Source: Acetobacteraceae bacterium ESL0709 | GTDB lineage: Bacteria > Pseudomonadota > Alphaproteobacteria > Acetobacterales > Acetobacteraceae | Length of the DNA stretch: 64,000 bases | Reading direction: 5' to 3' | Assembly (NCBI GenBank): GCA_029433415.1 | Contig: JAQTIA010000002.1 | Location: forward strand, 261,501 to 325,500 | In this document: piece by piece, positions 8,410 to 16,635 of the stretch | Numbering within the stretch: position 1 is the first letter of the stretch | Layout: each line of letters opens with the position of its first letter | Made by a program: the position numbers and the translations under genes | The notes under the pieces: model-generated | Databases searched by the model: none | Told to the model about the DNA's origin: nothing | The model's input: the letters and a program-made list of their open reading frames with translations, nothing else

Positions 8410-8789
8410 AGCCTTATCTTGCCTTTATCCGTAAGGATCATGATAGCGACTTTGGCATAGAGTTTCCGGATTTTCCGAGGTGCATTTCAGCGGGTTCAAC
8501 CATGGAGGAGTTACTGGCCATGGGGAGCGAGGCCCTTGGGGCGCATATCGTCATGATGCGTGATCTGGGGCGCGTTATTCCAGAGCCGTCTTCCTATGAA
8601 GCGGTTTCCACGCTGGAAGAGGCAAAAGACGCGGTGATCACCCTGATTGTGCCCAAGCCACCGGCCAGAGAGTCTGTCCGGATCAGTATCATGATGGATA
8701 AGGCCGTTCTGGACTCTATTGCCAAAGTGAGCGGGAACCGTTCCCGTTTTCTTGAAGATGCGGCCCGCGCTCAATTAGCCCAGTTATAA
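8406..8789 (+). CDS. HicB-family antitoxin
   Basis: 127 residues from a GTG at 8406. The N-terminal 70 residues form the HicB RNase-H-like fold (YLAFIRKD-DSDFGIEFPDFPRCISAG, then a Met/Ala helix), and residues about 90-125 form a ribbon-helix-helix (ESVRISIMMDKAVLDSIAK). HicB normally neutralises the small RNase HicA and represses its own operon; no HicA is present here. Instead the gene overlaps the HEPN-like gene by four bases. It converges with the gpD gene, overlapping it by six bases. Confidence 0.8.
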   Translation: MKPYLAFIRKDHDSDFGIEFPDFPRCISAGSTMEELLAMGSEALGAHIVMMRDLGRVIPEPSSYEAVSTLEEAKDAVITLIVPKPPARESVRISIMMDKAVLDSIAKVSGNRSRFLEDAARAQLAQL

Positions 8790-9848
8790 CCCTGCAACAT
8801 GGACCGGCCCCTTTAGGAAGGCCTGCACGGTGTCGTCATTATTTGGGCGTTCGCAGTCCAGTTCTGTGATGAATCCTTCCTGTTTACCGAGGCGGTGGGT
8901 GGCGCGGCGGATAATCCATTGCCCTTCCGTGCTTTCATCAAGACTGTGATCGAGGATGATGCTGGTGCCGCCATTAAGCGTGGCATCACCGGGCAGGGTC
9001 AGGTTCATCTCAATGGAGCTGCGCGCCCTGCGGGCCATTTCAGCCTGTGCAGCGGCGCGGGCGTCTGAAGCGGTGCGGAATTTGCGCCGTAGTCGGCGGA
9101 CAGGCTCGCCGGAACCTATGGAGACAGAAAAGGTCTGTGCCTTGCGGGTCTCATGATAAAGGGCGATAACGGTGCCCGGTGTGATATGGCGGTCTTCTGA
9201 CCATCGCCATTCAGAAATTTGATGACTGGTCAGGGAAACAGGCGGCATGACAGCGCCGCTGGCAGATTGTGACTCTCCGCGCGTGATAAAAAGCAGCTTG
9301 CCGCCGGCGGGTTTGGCAACGGCGTCATAATGCCGGGCAATTTTTTGCAAAAAGGAAATATCGGCTTCTTCGGTCTGGTCGAGATGTTGCAGGGCGATAG
9401 GGGCCAAGGAAGAAGAGACGCCGGCTTTCATGCCATGTTCTGAAGCCATTTTTGCCACCATCGCGCCAATGGTGGTGCCTGCCCGCCATGAGCGGCTCTT
9501 CTGGGTCTGGAATTCGGTCACGCCGCCCGGCGTCTCGCTATAGGGCGCGGCGCGGGCCTGAATGGTCATGGTCTGGCCCTGCATTTTACCGCCTTGACCG
9601 GAGAGGGAAGAGACAATGAAGTTCCCCATGCGCGTCAGTTCCTGCTCATAGCCCAAATCAAGGGTCAGCATGGCCCCGAGCGAGGGCTTGCGGATAGGTG
9701 AAAGAGGATCATTCCAGAGTGTCAGGGTCAGCTCATCGGATTGATGCTCCGTTTCTGTCGTGACAGAGAGGCTGACAAGGCGCCTGGCAATGATGTCAGT
9801 AATGTCCCTGTCATTGGCCGTGACCAGATAAGCGGGGTTCAGTCCCAT
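8784..9848 (-). CDS. Phage tail protein D (P2 gpD-like, late control family)
   Basis: 354 residues with the hub-forming gpD/gp27-like layout: an N-terminal DITDIIARRLVSLSVT start, a middle DISFLQKIARHYDAVAKPAGGKL segment typical of the family, and a C-terminal beta domain. In P2-type tails this forms the baseplate hub that joins spike and tail tube. It overlaps gpX upstream by 10 bases, as in other P2-like phages. Confidence 0.85.
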   Translation of the reverse strand: MGLNPAYLVTANDRDITDIIARRLVSLSVTTETEHQSDELTLTLWNDPLSPIRKPSLGAMLTLDLGYEQELTRMGNFIVSSLSGQGGKMQGQTMTIQARAAPYSETPGGVTEFQTQKSRSWRAGTTIGAMVAKMASEHGMKAGVSSSLAPIALQHLDQTEEADISFLQKIARHYDAVAKPAGGKLLFITRGESQSASGAVMPPVSLTSHQISEWRWSEDRHITPGTVIALYHETRKAQTFSVSIGSGEPVRRLRRKFRTASDARAAAQAEMARRARSSIEMNLTLPGDATLNGGTSIILDHSLDESTEGQWIIRRATHRLGKQEGFITELDCERPNNDDTVQAFLKGPVHVAGL

Positions 9849-10063
9849 AAATGAACGGCCTGACTGTCTGAATTATCCTTGTCTGTTTCCTGCATATCAT
9901 CGGGAAGCCGGACCAGAAGACCTGCGGGCAGAAGCGCACCCTGGTCGGCAAGGCCGGGATTGGCCTCAAGGACGGCGCGCAACATGCTGTCCGTGCAGAC
10001 GCCATAAGCGCTATGGATGATGCCATCAAGCACATCGCCATCCTGTGTCCGGTAACTCTGCAT
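9839..10063 (-). CDS. Tail protein X (P2 gpX-like)
   Basis: 74 residues with the LysM-like short fold of gpX: YRTQDGDVLDGI, VLEANPGLAD and LPAGLLVRLPD. Such proteins link the baseplate hub and tail tube. It lies between U and D with overlapping ends. Confidence 0.85.
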   Translation of the reverse strand: MQSYRTQDGDVLDGIIHSAYGVCTDSMLRAVLEANPGLADQGALLPAGLLVRLPDDMQETDKDNSDSQAVHLWD

Positions 10064-10758
10064 TACAGGCCAAGCTCCTTGCTGATGGGGTCCAGAACGC
10101 TGTCAGTTGCTTTATTGGTGGCTTCCGTGATCTCTGAAGTGACGCTGCCAATCGCGCCTTCAACCGTACCAAGCGCAGAGCCGACCTTGTTTTCAATCTT
10201 GCCGATGAAAGTCTTGACTCCTCCCAGAAAGCCGCGTTTCTCTTTGGTGGTTTCTTTCTGATGGGCAAGCTCGGCATAACGGCGCAATGTGAGGGTAAAG
10301 CTGATCTTGCGCGGCGTGCCATCGCTTTTAAAGAGACTGCTTTCCTGACTGACAGACTGGATGACATAGACGCCCAGAATATCGCCTGAGGCACTGAGCA
10401 GACAATAAACCTCACCCGAGCGCATCATCAGGCGCAACGTGTCCAGTAATCTGGCAGAGCCGCGCCATTGCGGGTAAAGCTCGCCGGGAAGGGTCAGGGT
10501 CTCATCTCCGGGGCCGGTATAATGCAGCCTGTCGGTCGAGCCGATACAGCCTGTCTGCGCCCAGACAGCTTCTGAATTATGGTTAAGCTGCCTGAAAGTT
10601 GCGGTATTGAGCGAGAACTGCACATCGCCCAGAGAGAGCAGAACAGGCGCATTGCCGGCATTCAGCCCCAAAAGGCTGGTCACTTCCTCAAAAGCGCCGA
10701 GGCTGCCAGACTCTATGACGCGACTGGCCAGATAGTCACTTCCTGGAATCCCAAACAT
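10063..10758 (-). CDS. Tail protein U (P2 gpU-like)
   Basis: 231 residues. The first 155 match the gpU tail-terminator family: LLSLGDVQFSLNTATF, then QLNHNSEAVW and TLPGELYPQWRGS, then the FTLTLRRYAE ending. The C-terminal 75 residues (a KEKRGFLGGVKTFIGKIENK-like tail with Ser/Thr-rich helices) extend beyond the usual P2 U length. It abuts the tape measure gene with a one-base overlap and overlaps X. Confidence 0.8.
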   Translation of the reverse strand: MFGIPGSDYLASRVIESGSLGAFEEVTSLLGLNAGNAPVLLSLGDVQFSLNTATFRQLNHNSEAVWAQTGCIGSTDRLHYTGPGDETLTLPGELYPQWRGSARLLDTLRLMMRSGEVYCLLSASGDILGVYVIQSVSQESSLFKSDGTPRKISFTLTLRRYAELAHQKETTKEKRGFLGGVKTFIGKIENKVGSALGTVEGAIGSVTSEITEATNKATDSVLDPISKELGL

Positions 10759-13415
10759 TACATCATACCATCCGGCCCATCAGCAAAGGCGGGAGCCTTG
10801 CGCAGGGTCTGCTTCTGTTGCGCCATGATGGCACGCGCCATGTCCTCGCCAGATTGTCCCGGCTGCTGCGTGATGCTGTACGTGAAATGGTATGTGTCTC
10901 CGCCTTTTTGCGTCGCGGCCTGTTCCGGCGGTCTGAAATGAGGGAGTTCCGTATAAGGCTTGCTATTATCTGTCCAGAGTGGAGTTTTGCTCATTTTCTC
11001 AAAGAGAGGATTTATGGCGTCTCCGATCGTCTGGCTGATGGCAAAACCTGCCTGCGTGTTAGCCTTGAAATTTTCTGACATGGCCTGATGGAATGTCAGT
11101 GAATTTTCTTTCTGGCCATAAGGAAGCGGGTTTTTCTTTTGGGGTGGTGTAAAAAGAAAATGCTTTGTATAAGCCAGCCCTTTTTTCATCCAGCCAAAGG
11201 CTGTGGCAAGTTTGGAAATCAGCCAGCCGATTTTGTCAATCACGAACTCTATGACACCACCCACAACATGCCCGAAAACAATGCCGGCTTTCATGGCTCC
11301 CTGAAAGCCCTTGCCAGTGTCGTGAATGGGCGTAAGCAAGTGGTGAAACCAGCCGGCGGCGGTGCTGATTGTTTTACCTAAAGAGGCGAAGAGCGGCTTG
11401 GCGGGAGCGAAAGCTTCCGTGAGGCCCCTTCCGAAACCCTGGAAGAAAGCCCTGATAGGTCGCCAGTATTTCCAGACTATAAGGGCACCGACTGCCATTG
11501 CTGCGACTAATGCGGTCGCAGGAGAAAAGAGCAGGGACATTGCCGCCCCAATCCCCCTGAAGCACCAGACGCCGAGTTTTCCTATGGTTCGAAAGGTGCG
11601 TACGGCGGCATTTCGCAGGACCCAGAAGGGGTGTCTCTTGAGCCTTTTCATGCTGGTTGCAACATGAATTCCGAAATTTTTCAGGACATTTTTACTTGTA
11701 TTTCCAACTCTTTTCCACCCGCCAATACGCGTCAAGGCGGCAGTCTTTTCGAGCTGCGTTTCCATGAGCGTTGCCTGCATGGTCTTGATCTGGGCGGCTT
11801 CCATCAGGGCCTGTCTGCGGGCGGCGATGACGGTCAGGTTTCCATAGAGACTCATCGCGGCCCCGGCCGTGATCAGAATGGGGACCGAAGCGGCAAGGGC
11901 GCCCGTCACCGCTACGGCCCCGATCATCATGGTGCGCGTCAGGTGCGGATTGGCCTTGATGAAATTATTGAAGCGGTCAAGCGTGCGGTTCGCTGTCTTG
12001 AGCAGGCTGATATAGGTCGGCAGAATGGTCGTGCCGAGATTCAGCCTTAAATTGGTCAGCTGCGCATGAAGCCCGATCTCCTGCCCGCGTGATGTGTTTC
12101 TGGCGGCTTTGACTGAACCATCAATTCCGGCGGAGCGGGAGGCATTGAGGCTGTCACGGGCAATTTGCGGCAGGCTCATGGCAATGGTTGAGAGCAGCTT
12201 GCCGGTATTGCTGTTGCCCAGCGCACCGATGGCTGTGGTCAGGTTTTGCCGTTCGGCATCGGTCAGCTTTCCGGCCAGAGCGTCCGTCATGGTTTGCTGA
12301 TTGATCTTGCCGGCCTGCACCAGCTGCGGGAGCATGATGGTCCTGACCCATTCCGTGGGGTCACGAATATAGAGCGAGGCCCCTTTCAGAGCGCCGGGAT
12401 TGAGCTGGGCAATCTGTCCGGCGCGGTCGAACTTGACCTTGCTTTTGTCAGCAATCAGCCCGGCCTCCATCAGATTAATGGCGGCCCTTTTACTGGTATG
12501 GCCCTGAATCAGTCCGTTATAGGAGGTCTGAAGGGCAGTCCCCAGCTGGTCGCCGTGCATTTCCTGAATCAAGGGAAGCAGCTTGAAATAAAGGGCGTCA
12601 TTGCTCATGCCCTTGACGGCCGTGCCGCCATGACTGACCATTTTGAAAAATTCGCTGCCTGTCACCAGCCCCTTGCTGGCGATGTAGGCTTTCTGGATAT
12701 AATCGGACTGTTTCGTAAACTCGCCGGCATCATTCGCGCCGCCGCGTATATCGATAACGCGCAACATATTTTTCTGCTGGCGTTCTGATTCCTCTTCAGA
12801 CACGCCATAAAGGGAGTTATTGGCAAATTTCATTTTCGCCATGAGAGGGGCCGCAATTCTGGCTTCTTTCATGGAGCCGAATACGGCAAGCCCGTCATTA
12901 TAGGTTTCGATACTCTCCCGAATGGTCGAGCCGAATATCTTCAGTGATTGCCCGGCGGCAAGGGCCTGCTGCTTGGCCTTGTCTGGCACGCCCATGATGG
13001 AGAGGCGGGCATTTTCTGTCTGGAACTTGCCACTTTCCTGCAAGAGATTGCGCATGAATAGCCCGCCGCCAATCGCGCCGACCGTGGCGCGGCCTGCCAG
13101 GTAGCGTGACTGTTCTCCGGCGCGGTCCATGCGACCCTTGAAGGCTTCTGCCTGTCGCAGGTTCTTCGTGGCTGTTTCAGCCTGTTTGATGGCCTTTCCC
13201 AGAGCCTCATAACGCTGCGTCAGGGGCTTGAGGGTTTCACCGGTATTTCTCAGCGCGTCCATCTGGACGTTGAGGTCGCGCTGGCTGGTTTGCAGGGACT
13301 TGACCGTCTGGTCCAGTACGCGGAAGCTGCGCTTTGTGTCGGTCAGGACTGTTCTGAAGGAGCTGTCAATCAGCCCGCCAATAATCAGCGAGGCCTTGAG
13401 CCGGGTTTCCGCCAT
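10758..13415 (-). CDS. Tail tape measure protein
   Basis: 885 residues. The N-terminal coiled coil (about 15-110) is followed by a tape-measure core beginning TVGAIGGGLFMRNLLQESGKF, a long helical middle, hydrophobic segments near 490-520 and 640-665 (MTAVGALIVWKYW-type) and a C-terminal helical tail. It sets tail length and is ejected with the DNA. It sits in the canonical place after the E/E' frameshift region and before U. Confidence 0.88.
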   Translation of the reverse strand: MAETRLKASLIIGGLIDSSFRTVLTDTKRSFRVLDQTVKSLQTSQRDLNVQMDALRNTGETLKPLTQRYEALGKAIKQAETATKNLRQAEAFKGRMDRAGEQSRYLAGRATVGAIGGGLFMRNLLQESGKFQTENARLSIMGVPDKAKQQALAAGQSLKIFGSTIRESIETYNDGLAVFGSMKEARIAAPLMAKMKFANNSLYGVSEEESERQQKNMLRVIDIRGGANDAGEFTKQSDYIQKAYIASKGLVTGSEFFKMVSHGGTAVKGMSNDALYFKLLPLIQEMHGDQLGTALQTSYNGLIQGHTSKRAAINLMEAGLIADKSKVKFDRAGQIAQLNPGALKGASLYIRDPTEWVRTIMLPQLVQAGKINQQTMTDALAGKLTDAERQNLTTAIGALGNSNTGKLLSTIAMSLPQIARDSLNASRSAGIDGSVKAARNTSRGQEIGLHAQLTNLRLNLGTTILPTYISLLKTANRTLDRFNNFIKANPHLTRTMMIGAVAVTGALAASVPILITAGAAMSLYGNLTVIAARRQALMEAAQIKTMQATLMETQLEKTAALTRIGGWKRVGNTSKNVLKNFGIHVATSMKRLKRHPFWVLRNAAVRTFRTIGKLGVWCFRGIGAAMSLLFSPATALVAAMAVGALIVWKYWRPIRAFFQGFGRGLTEAFAPAKPLFASLGKTISTAAGWFHHLLTPIHDTGKGFQGAMKAGIVFGHVVGGVIEFVIDKIGWLISKLATAFGWMKKGLAYTKHFLFTPPQKKNPLPYGQKENSLTFHQAMSENFKANTQAGFAISQTIGDAINPLFEKMSKTPLWTDNSKPYTELPHFRPPEQAATQKGGDTYHFTYSITQQPGQSGEDMARAIMAQQKQTLRKAPAFADGPDGMM

Positions 13416-13420
13416 TTACG

Positions 13421-13848
13421 TTACTCTTTGGGCAGGCTGTCGAGACATTTCAGAAAGTCGGAGGTCGGCAGGGCCAGAACTTCCGAAAGGGACCAGTGGC
13501 AGGTCTGCCCCAGTACCATGGCCCCTTTCAGAACGTCATCTGACCTCAATCGGTGAAAAAACCGAAAGCCGTCTGCACGCGGTTATAATCACGCATTGAA
13601 AGCGTCCCCAGCCTTTCAGGCGTGACACCATCGGCAAAATTGGCGATCATCTTCTCTTCCAGATCGCCCAGCTGTGCTGGTGAGGGCGCAGAATTGGTGG
13701 GGGCAAACTGGCGCTGCTCTCGGGCTGTAGGTTCGCGCAATGTGATATGATCGCGTTTCTCGCCATTAAAGTCATAAGGGCGCGAGAGCGCGATGGTGAT
13801 GGAATAATCATCATTGAAGGTAAGATAGTCAGGGCGTTCCTGTGTCAT
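13421..13848 (-). CDS. gpE+E' tail chaperone fusion made by -1 ribosomal frameshift
   Basis: The short E gene (13546-13848) ends ..GFFTD-stop. Seven codons of context contain T TTT TTC (minus strand, 13561-13555) in the phase needed for a -1 slip. Slipping leads into an open frame that reads HRLRSDDVLKGAMVLG, then CHWSLSEVLALPTSDFLK and stops at 13421. That extension looks like the GpE family (an HW pair, then an acidic helix). P2 and lambda use the same strategy (E+E', G-GT) for a tail assembly chaperone, and the location between tube and tape measure is the expected one. Confidence 0.75.
13546..13848 (-). CDS. Tail assembly chaperone gpE
   Basis: 100 residues with a P2 gpE-like composition: an N-terminal beta hairpin (ITIALSRPYDFNGEKRDHIT), the REPTAREQRQF segment, and a helical C-terminus with VTPERLGTLSMRDYNRV. 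It assists assembly of the tape measure inside the tail tube. The slippery heptamer at its 3' end yields the longer E+E' product. Confidence 0.82.
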   Translation of the reverse strand: MTQERPDYLTFNDDYSITIALSRPYDFNGEKRDHITLREPTAREQRQFAPTNSAPSPAQLGDLEEKMIANFADGVTPERLGTLSMRDYNRVQTAFGFFTD

Positions 13849-13865
13849 GGTAAGCGTTCCTTTCT

Positions 13866-14375
13866 TTAGAGGCCGAGGGCTGAACTGATCTCGGCGAGTT
13901 CATTCTTGCCATTGGTGATGTAGGTCATGTTCAGCACGTCAATTTCCAGCACCAGCGTGCCGTTAATGGTGTCCTGATAATAATCAAGGGTCATTTCCAC
14001 CTTGAGCTGGCTTTCCCCACCGGGTTTGAGGCTGCCCTGATCCACATTCGTGACCTTGCCGCGCATGATGATGACGCGCGGGGTAATGGTGCCGTCCCAG
14101 TCTTCCAGCGCGCCGCGCATGATGAAAGAGCGGTTCTGCCCTTCACGCGGAGAGGCAGAGCCGAGCAGAAGCGGAGAGCATTCCTTGACGGAAAATTCCG
14201 TAGTCAGTTTTTCCATGCCCTGGGTAATATCGACCGGGGCATCCATCCCGCCGCCGCGAAATTCCTCAGTCTTGAGTTTGGTCTTGGGCGGGGTGAACTC
14301 CACGACGGCTCCGGCAAAGCTGTTCCCGGCGAAGAAGAGATTGGCGTTCTTGAAAATCCGGCGTAAGGCGGCCAT
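13866..14375 (-). CDS. Major tail tube protein (P2 FII-like)
   Basis: 169 residues matching the contractile-tail tube family: LRRIFKNANLFFAGNSFAG, VEFTPPKTKLKTEEFRGGGM, PVDITQGMEKLTTEF, and a C-terminal KVEMTLDYYQDTINGTLVLEIDV strand set typical of FII. It forms hexameric rings inside the sheath. It abuts the sheath gene with a one-base overlap. Confidence 0.92.
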   Translation of the reverse strand: MAALRRIFKNANLFFAGNSFAGAVVEFTPPKTKLKTEEFRGGGMDAPVDITQGMEKLTTEFSVKECSPLLLGSASPREGQNRSFIMRGALEDWDGTITPRVIIMRGKVTNVDQGSLKPGGESQLKVEMTLDYYQDTINGTLVLEIDVLNMTYITNGKNELAEISSALGL

Positions 14376-15823
14376 CAGTCAGTGCCCTCATTTGAAAAGA
14401 TTGTGCTTACGTAACCATCATTGATACTGGCGCGGAAGGTAATCCGCTCGGCCGGATAGATCGGGCCATAATCAAAATCGAAAAAGACCTGCCCGTTTGT
14501 CACGGCGGAAGCGGTATTGAGCGAGGTATCCGCCCAGCATGTGCCGCCTGTAATGGCCCCTTTGGAAATCATCTGGCGGAGATAGGCATTGACGAATGAC
14601 ACCACTTCCGTGACGAAATTCTTGTCAATGCCCATATCCAGAAAGGTGATGACGGCGAGCATCAGCGCATCGCAGATTTCATCGGTCACGCGTGTGACGC
14701 AAAGGAAAGAGCCATCAAGGGCGCGGTTGCCCCAGCTGACATAACCTGTCCCGGCGCGCCTGATGATGGTGGAGATGTAATTCGCATTGAGGATATTGGC
14801 CGCGCTGTTCTGATCGCCCAGCACAAAATCCACAGGCCGCGCCAATCCTGTCACGCCATGAAGGGGCTGGTTGGACACAGAGCGCCAGAAGCCATAAGTC
14901 TGGTCACTATAGGACTGTAAGGCCGCGAATTTGGCAGAAGGCGGCAGGATTTTTGAAACGCCATCCGTCTCGCGCACAAGCCAGGGGTCAATCATCATGA
15001 CCCGGTCGCCACCTTGTGCAGCGGCTTTGATCGCGTCTTCCGCATTGCTATTGGGGCCGTCAATAAAGACCACGGCGCGCAGGCGGTTGGCAATGGTCTT
15101 GAGTTCAGCCGCCACGGCATTATCAAGGTCTGAAAGATCAGCTTCCAGCTTGCCACCTGTGCCTTTCCCCGCTTCTGCGGGTAGGGAGAAGGTCGGGGCG
15201 CTGTAGCCGCTGCCATTAGCGGTGACATTGACGCTGGCAATCTTGCCATCATCGCCAATGATGATCTGGGCCTGTGCGCCTGTGCCGGTCTTGTCTGTGA
15301 TGGTGAGCGGATAGGTGCCTGCTGTATAGCCTGACCCGGCATCAGAGACGGTCACGCCAACAAGGGCGGCCTTGCTGGCCTGATGGGTATAACCCGGCGC
15401 GCAGAGCAGGCGGGGGCGATAACCTGTCATACTTTCAGAGGCGAGAAAGACATGCACGCCATGATAGGCACCCTGCCCATCAATCCCGCCGACCAGCCTG
15501 GGAATATCCGCCGCGTTATAAGAGGTTTGCCCTGCCACGCGGACGGCCACCACCAGGGGTGAACATTCATCCAGCATGGCGGCAAACGCATCGGGAAGCG
15601 TGCCGACATCTACCGCATCGGTCGGTGCCGTTTTTGTCAGGGCGCCGATCTTCTGCCGGTCAGAGCCTGAAACCAGAACGGGCCTGTCCAGCGGCCAGAC
15701 ATCAGGGTCAGCATAAGGCGCAATCCCGATCACCCCGATGACAGACATATTCACATCCGCCGCCGCCTGCACCACCGGCGCCGTCTTGACCTCTACGCCA
15801 TGAAGAAACTCTCTCTGTGCCAT
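14375..15823 (-). CDS. Tail sheath protein (P2 FI-like) with a Gly-rich insertion
   Basis: 482 residues. The N-terminus (FLHGVEVKTAPV, SVIGVIGIAPYAD) and C-terminus (MDIGIDKNFVTEVVSFVNAYL, then ITFRASINDGYVST) are typical sheath. Residues about 155-228 form an insertion with two GSGY repeats (163-166 and 204-207) and TGTGAQAQIIIGDDG, which resembles beta-rich decoration repeats rather than sheath core; it would lie on the outer surface. Contraction of this protein drives the tube into the host. A late-promoter motif lies about 50 bases upstream. Confidence 0.9.
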   Translation of the reverse strand: MAQREFLHGVEVKTAPVVQAAADVNMSVIGVIGIAPYADPDVWPLDRPVLVSGSDRQKIGALTKTAPTDAVDVGTLPDAFAAMLDECSPLVVAVRVAGQTSYNAADIPRLVGGIDGQGAYHGVHVFLASESMTGYRPRLLCAPGYTHQASKAALVGVTVSDAGSGYTAGTYPLTITDKTGTGAQAQIIIGDDGKIASVNVTANGSGYSAPTFSLPAEAGKGTGGKLEADLSDLDNAVAAELKTIANRLRAVVFIDGPNSNAEDAIKAAAQGGDRVMMIDPWLVRETDGVSKILPPSAKFAALQSYSDQTYGFWRSVSNQPLHGVTGLARPVDFVLGDQNSAANILNANYISTIIRRAGTGYVSWGNRALDGSFLCVTRVTDEICDALMLAVITFLDMGIDKNFVTEVVSFVNAYLRQMISKGAITGGTCWADTSLNTASAVTNGQVFFDFDYGPIYPAERITFRASINDGYVSTIFSNEGTD

Positions 15824-15869
15824 GCCTTACTCCGTTTAACAGGAGCAAAGCTTAGGCGAGGCGAGAGAG

Positions 15870-15896
15870 CGTTTTTATGCCGGGGAGGGACGGGGA
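15870..15896 (-). promoter_or_regulatory. Phage late promoter motif, copy 1
   Basis: On the minus strand this reads CCCCGTCCCTCCCCGGCATA followed by AAAACGC. It is shared with 24077-24102 and 33949-33972. CATAAA would be the -10 element, and the C-rich block a likely activator or RNA polymerase contact. It lies between the opposite-strand cargo (from 15985) and the sheath gene. Confidence 0.7.
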
Positions 15897-15984
15897 GAGG
15901 GAATTTTTTTTCATAGAACCATTTTAAACTAAATTTTTTTAGATATAATTACCGGTAAAGTAAACCTTGAAAGGGGGTGTAAAG

Positions 15985-16629
15985 ATGATTCTTCCTGAAG
16001 ATGACCGAAATCTTTTTCGTGACGTGTTGATCGAACAGTTACCGCGTGATTTTGTTGAGGCTGCCAGAGAAGCGTTCTACTCTGCGGCCGCGCTTGCGCA
16101 TAAGCATATTGAAGATATGTTGCTTTTAGATAGTCAGATTCCTTCGGCACGGGGGCAAATCCGTTTTTTCCAGAACTTAAGAGTGTTTACCAATCTTTTT
16201 GAATCTCATGGAAGTTTGGAGAAAATAGCTGGCGCCAGTCGCATTGTGACAGGAAGAATCAATAATATCATTTTGACTCCTGCAACGATTGGTCCCAAAA
16301 GTGAGAGGCCTCGTTATAGTACACAACGCGGAAGTTTGGCGATGCGCAATGCGCCTTTCTCCATTTTTCACAATGGGGAACTTTTTGACAGGCGTCTTGA
16401 GGTCTATGAACTGGCTGTCTGGCTCGTTGTAAAGTACAGTGCTTCTTATCTTGATAGACCCTATGATATAAAAGTCGTTGTCCCCTACGAGGATGGAAGG
16501 GAGTGGCTCTATGAAATCAGTATTGACGAACTCCTCCGTTTTTATGATGAAGGTCCGGTTTCTCAGGCTGATAATGCCTTCCCTCGGATAAAGGAAGCTG
16601 TCAGAAGACAGCGTAGAAGTAGCGAGTAA
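15985..16629 (+). CDS. Unknown protein, partner of XRE-ImmA/IrrE protein
   Basis: 214 residues from the ATG at 15985, with AGGGGG eight bases upstream; an in-frame TTG at 15967 is less likely. No signal peptide or membrane helix. The N-terminal half is helical (FRDVLIEQLPRDFVEAAREA), the middle is basic with RITGRI-like loops, and the C-terminal half has short strands (YDIKVVVPYEDGREW) and a basic end. No known family is recognised. It ends six bases before the downstream gene and has lower GC than the flanking tail genes, which fits a transferred cargo pair. Confidence 0.7.
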   Translation: MILPEDDRNLFRDVLIEQLPRDFVEAAREAFYSAAALAHKHIEDMLLLDSQIPSARGQIRFFQNLRVFTNLFESHGSLEKIAGASRIVTGRINNIILTPATIGPKSERPRYSTQRGSLAMRNAPFSIFHNGELFDRRLEVYELAVWLVVKYSASYLDRPYDIKVVVPYEDGREWLYEISIDELLRFYDEGPVSQADNAFPRIKEAVRRQRRSSE

Positions 16630-16635
16630 AGTTTT

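Noticed and set aside
12246-12788. Plus-strand frame inside the tape measure gene
   Set aside because: No ribosome site or domain; antisense of a certain tape measure gene.
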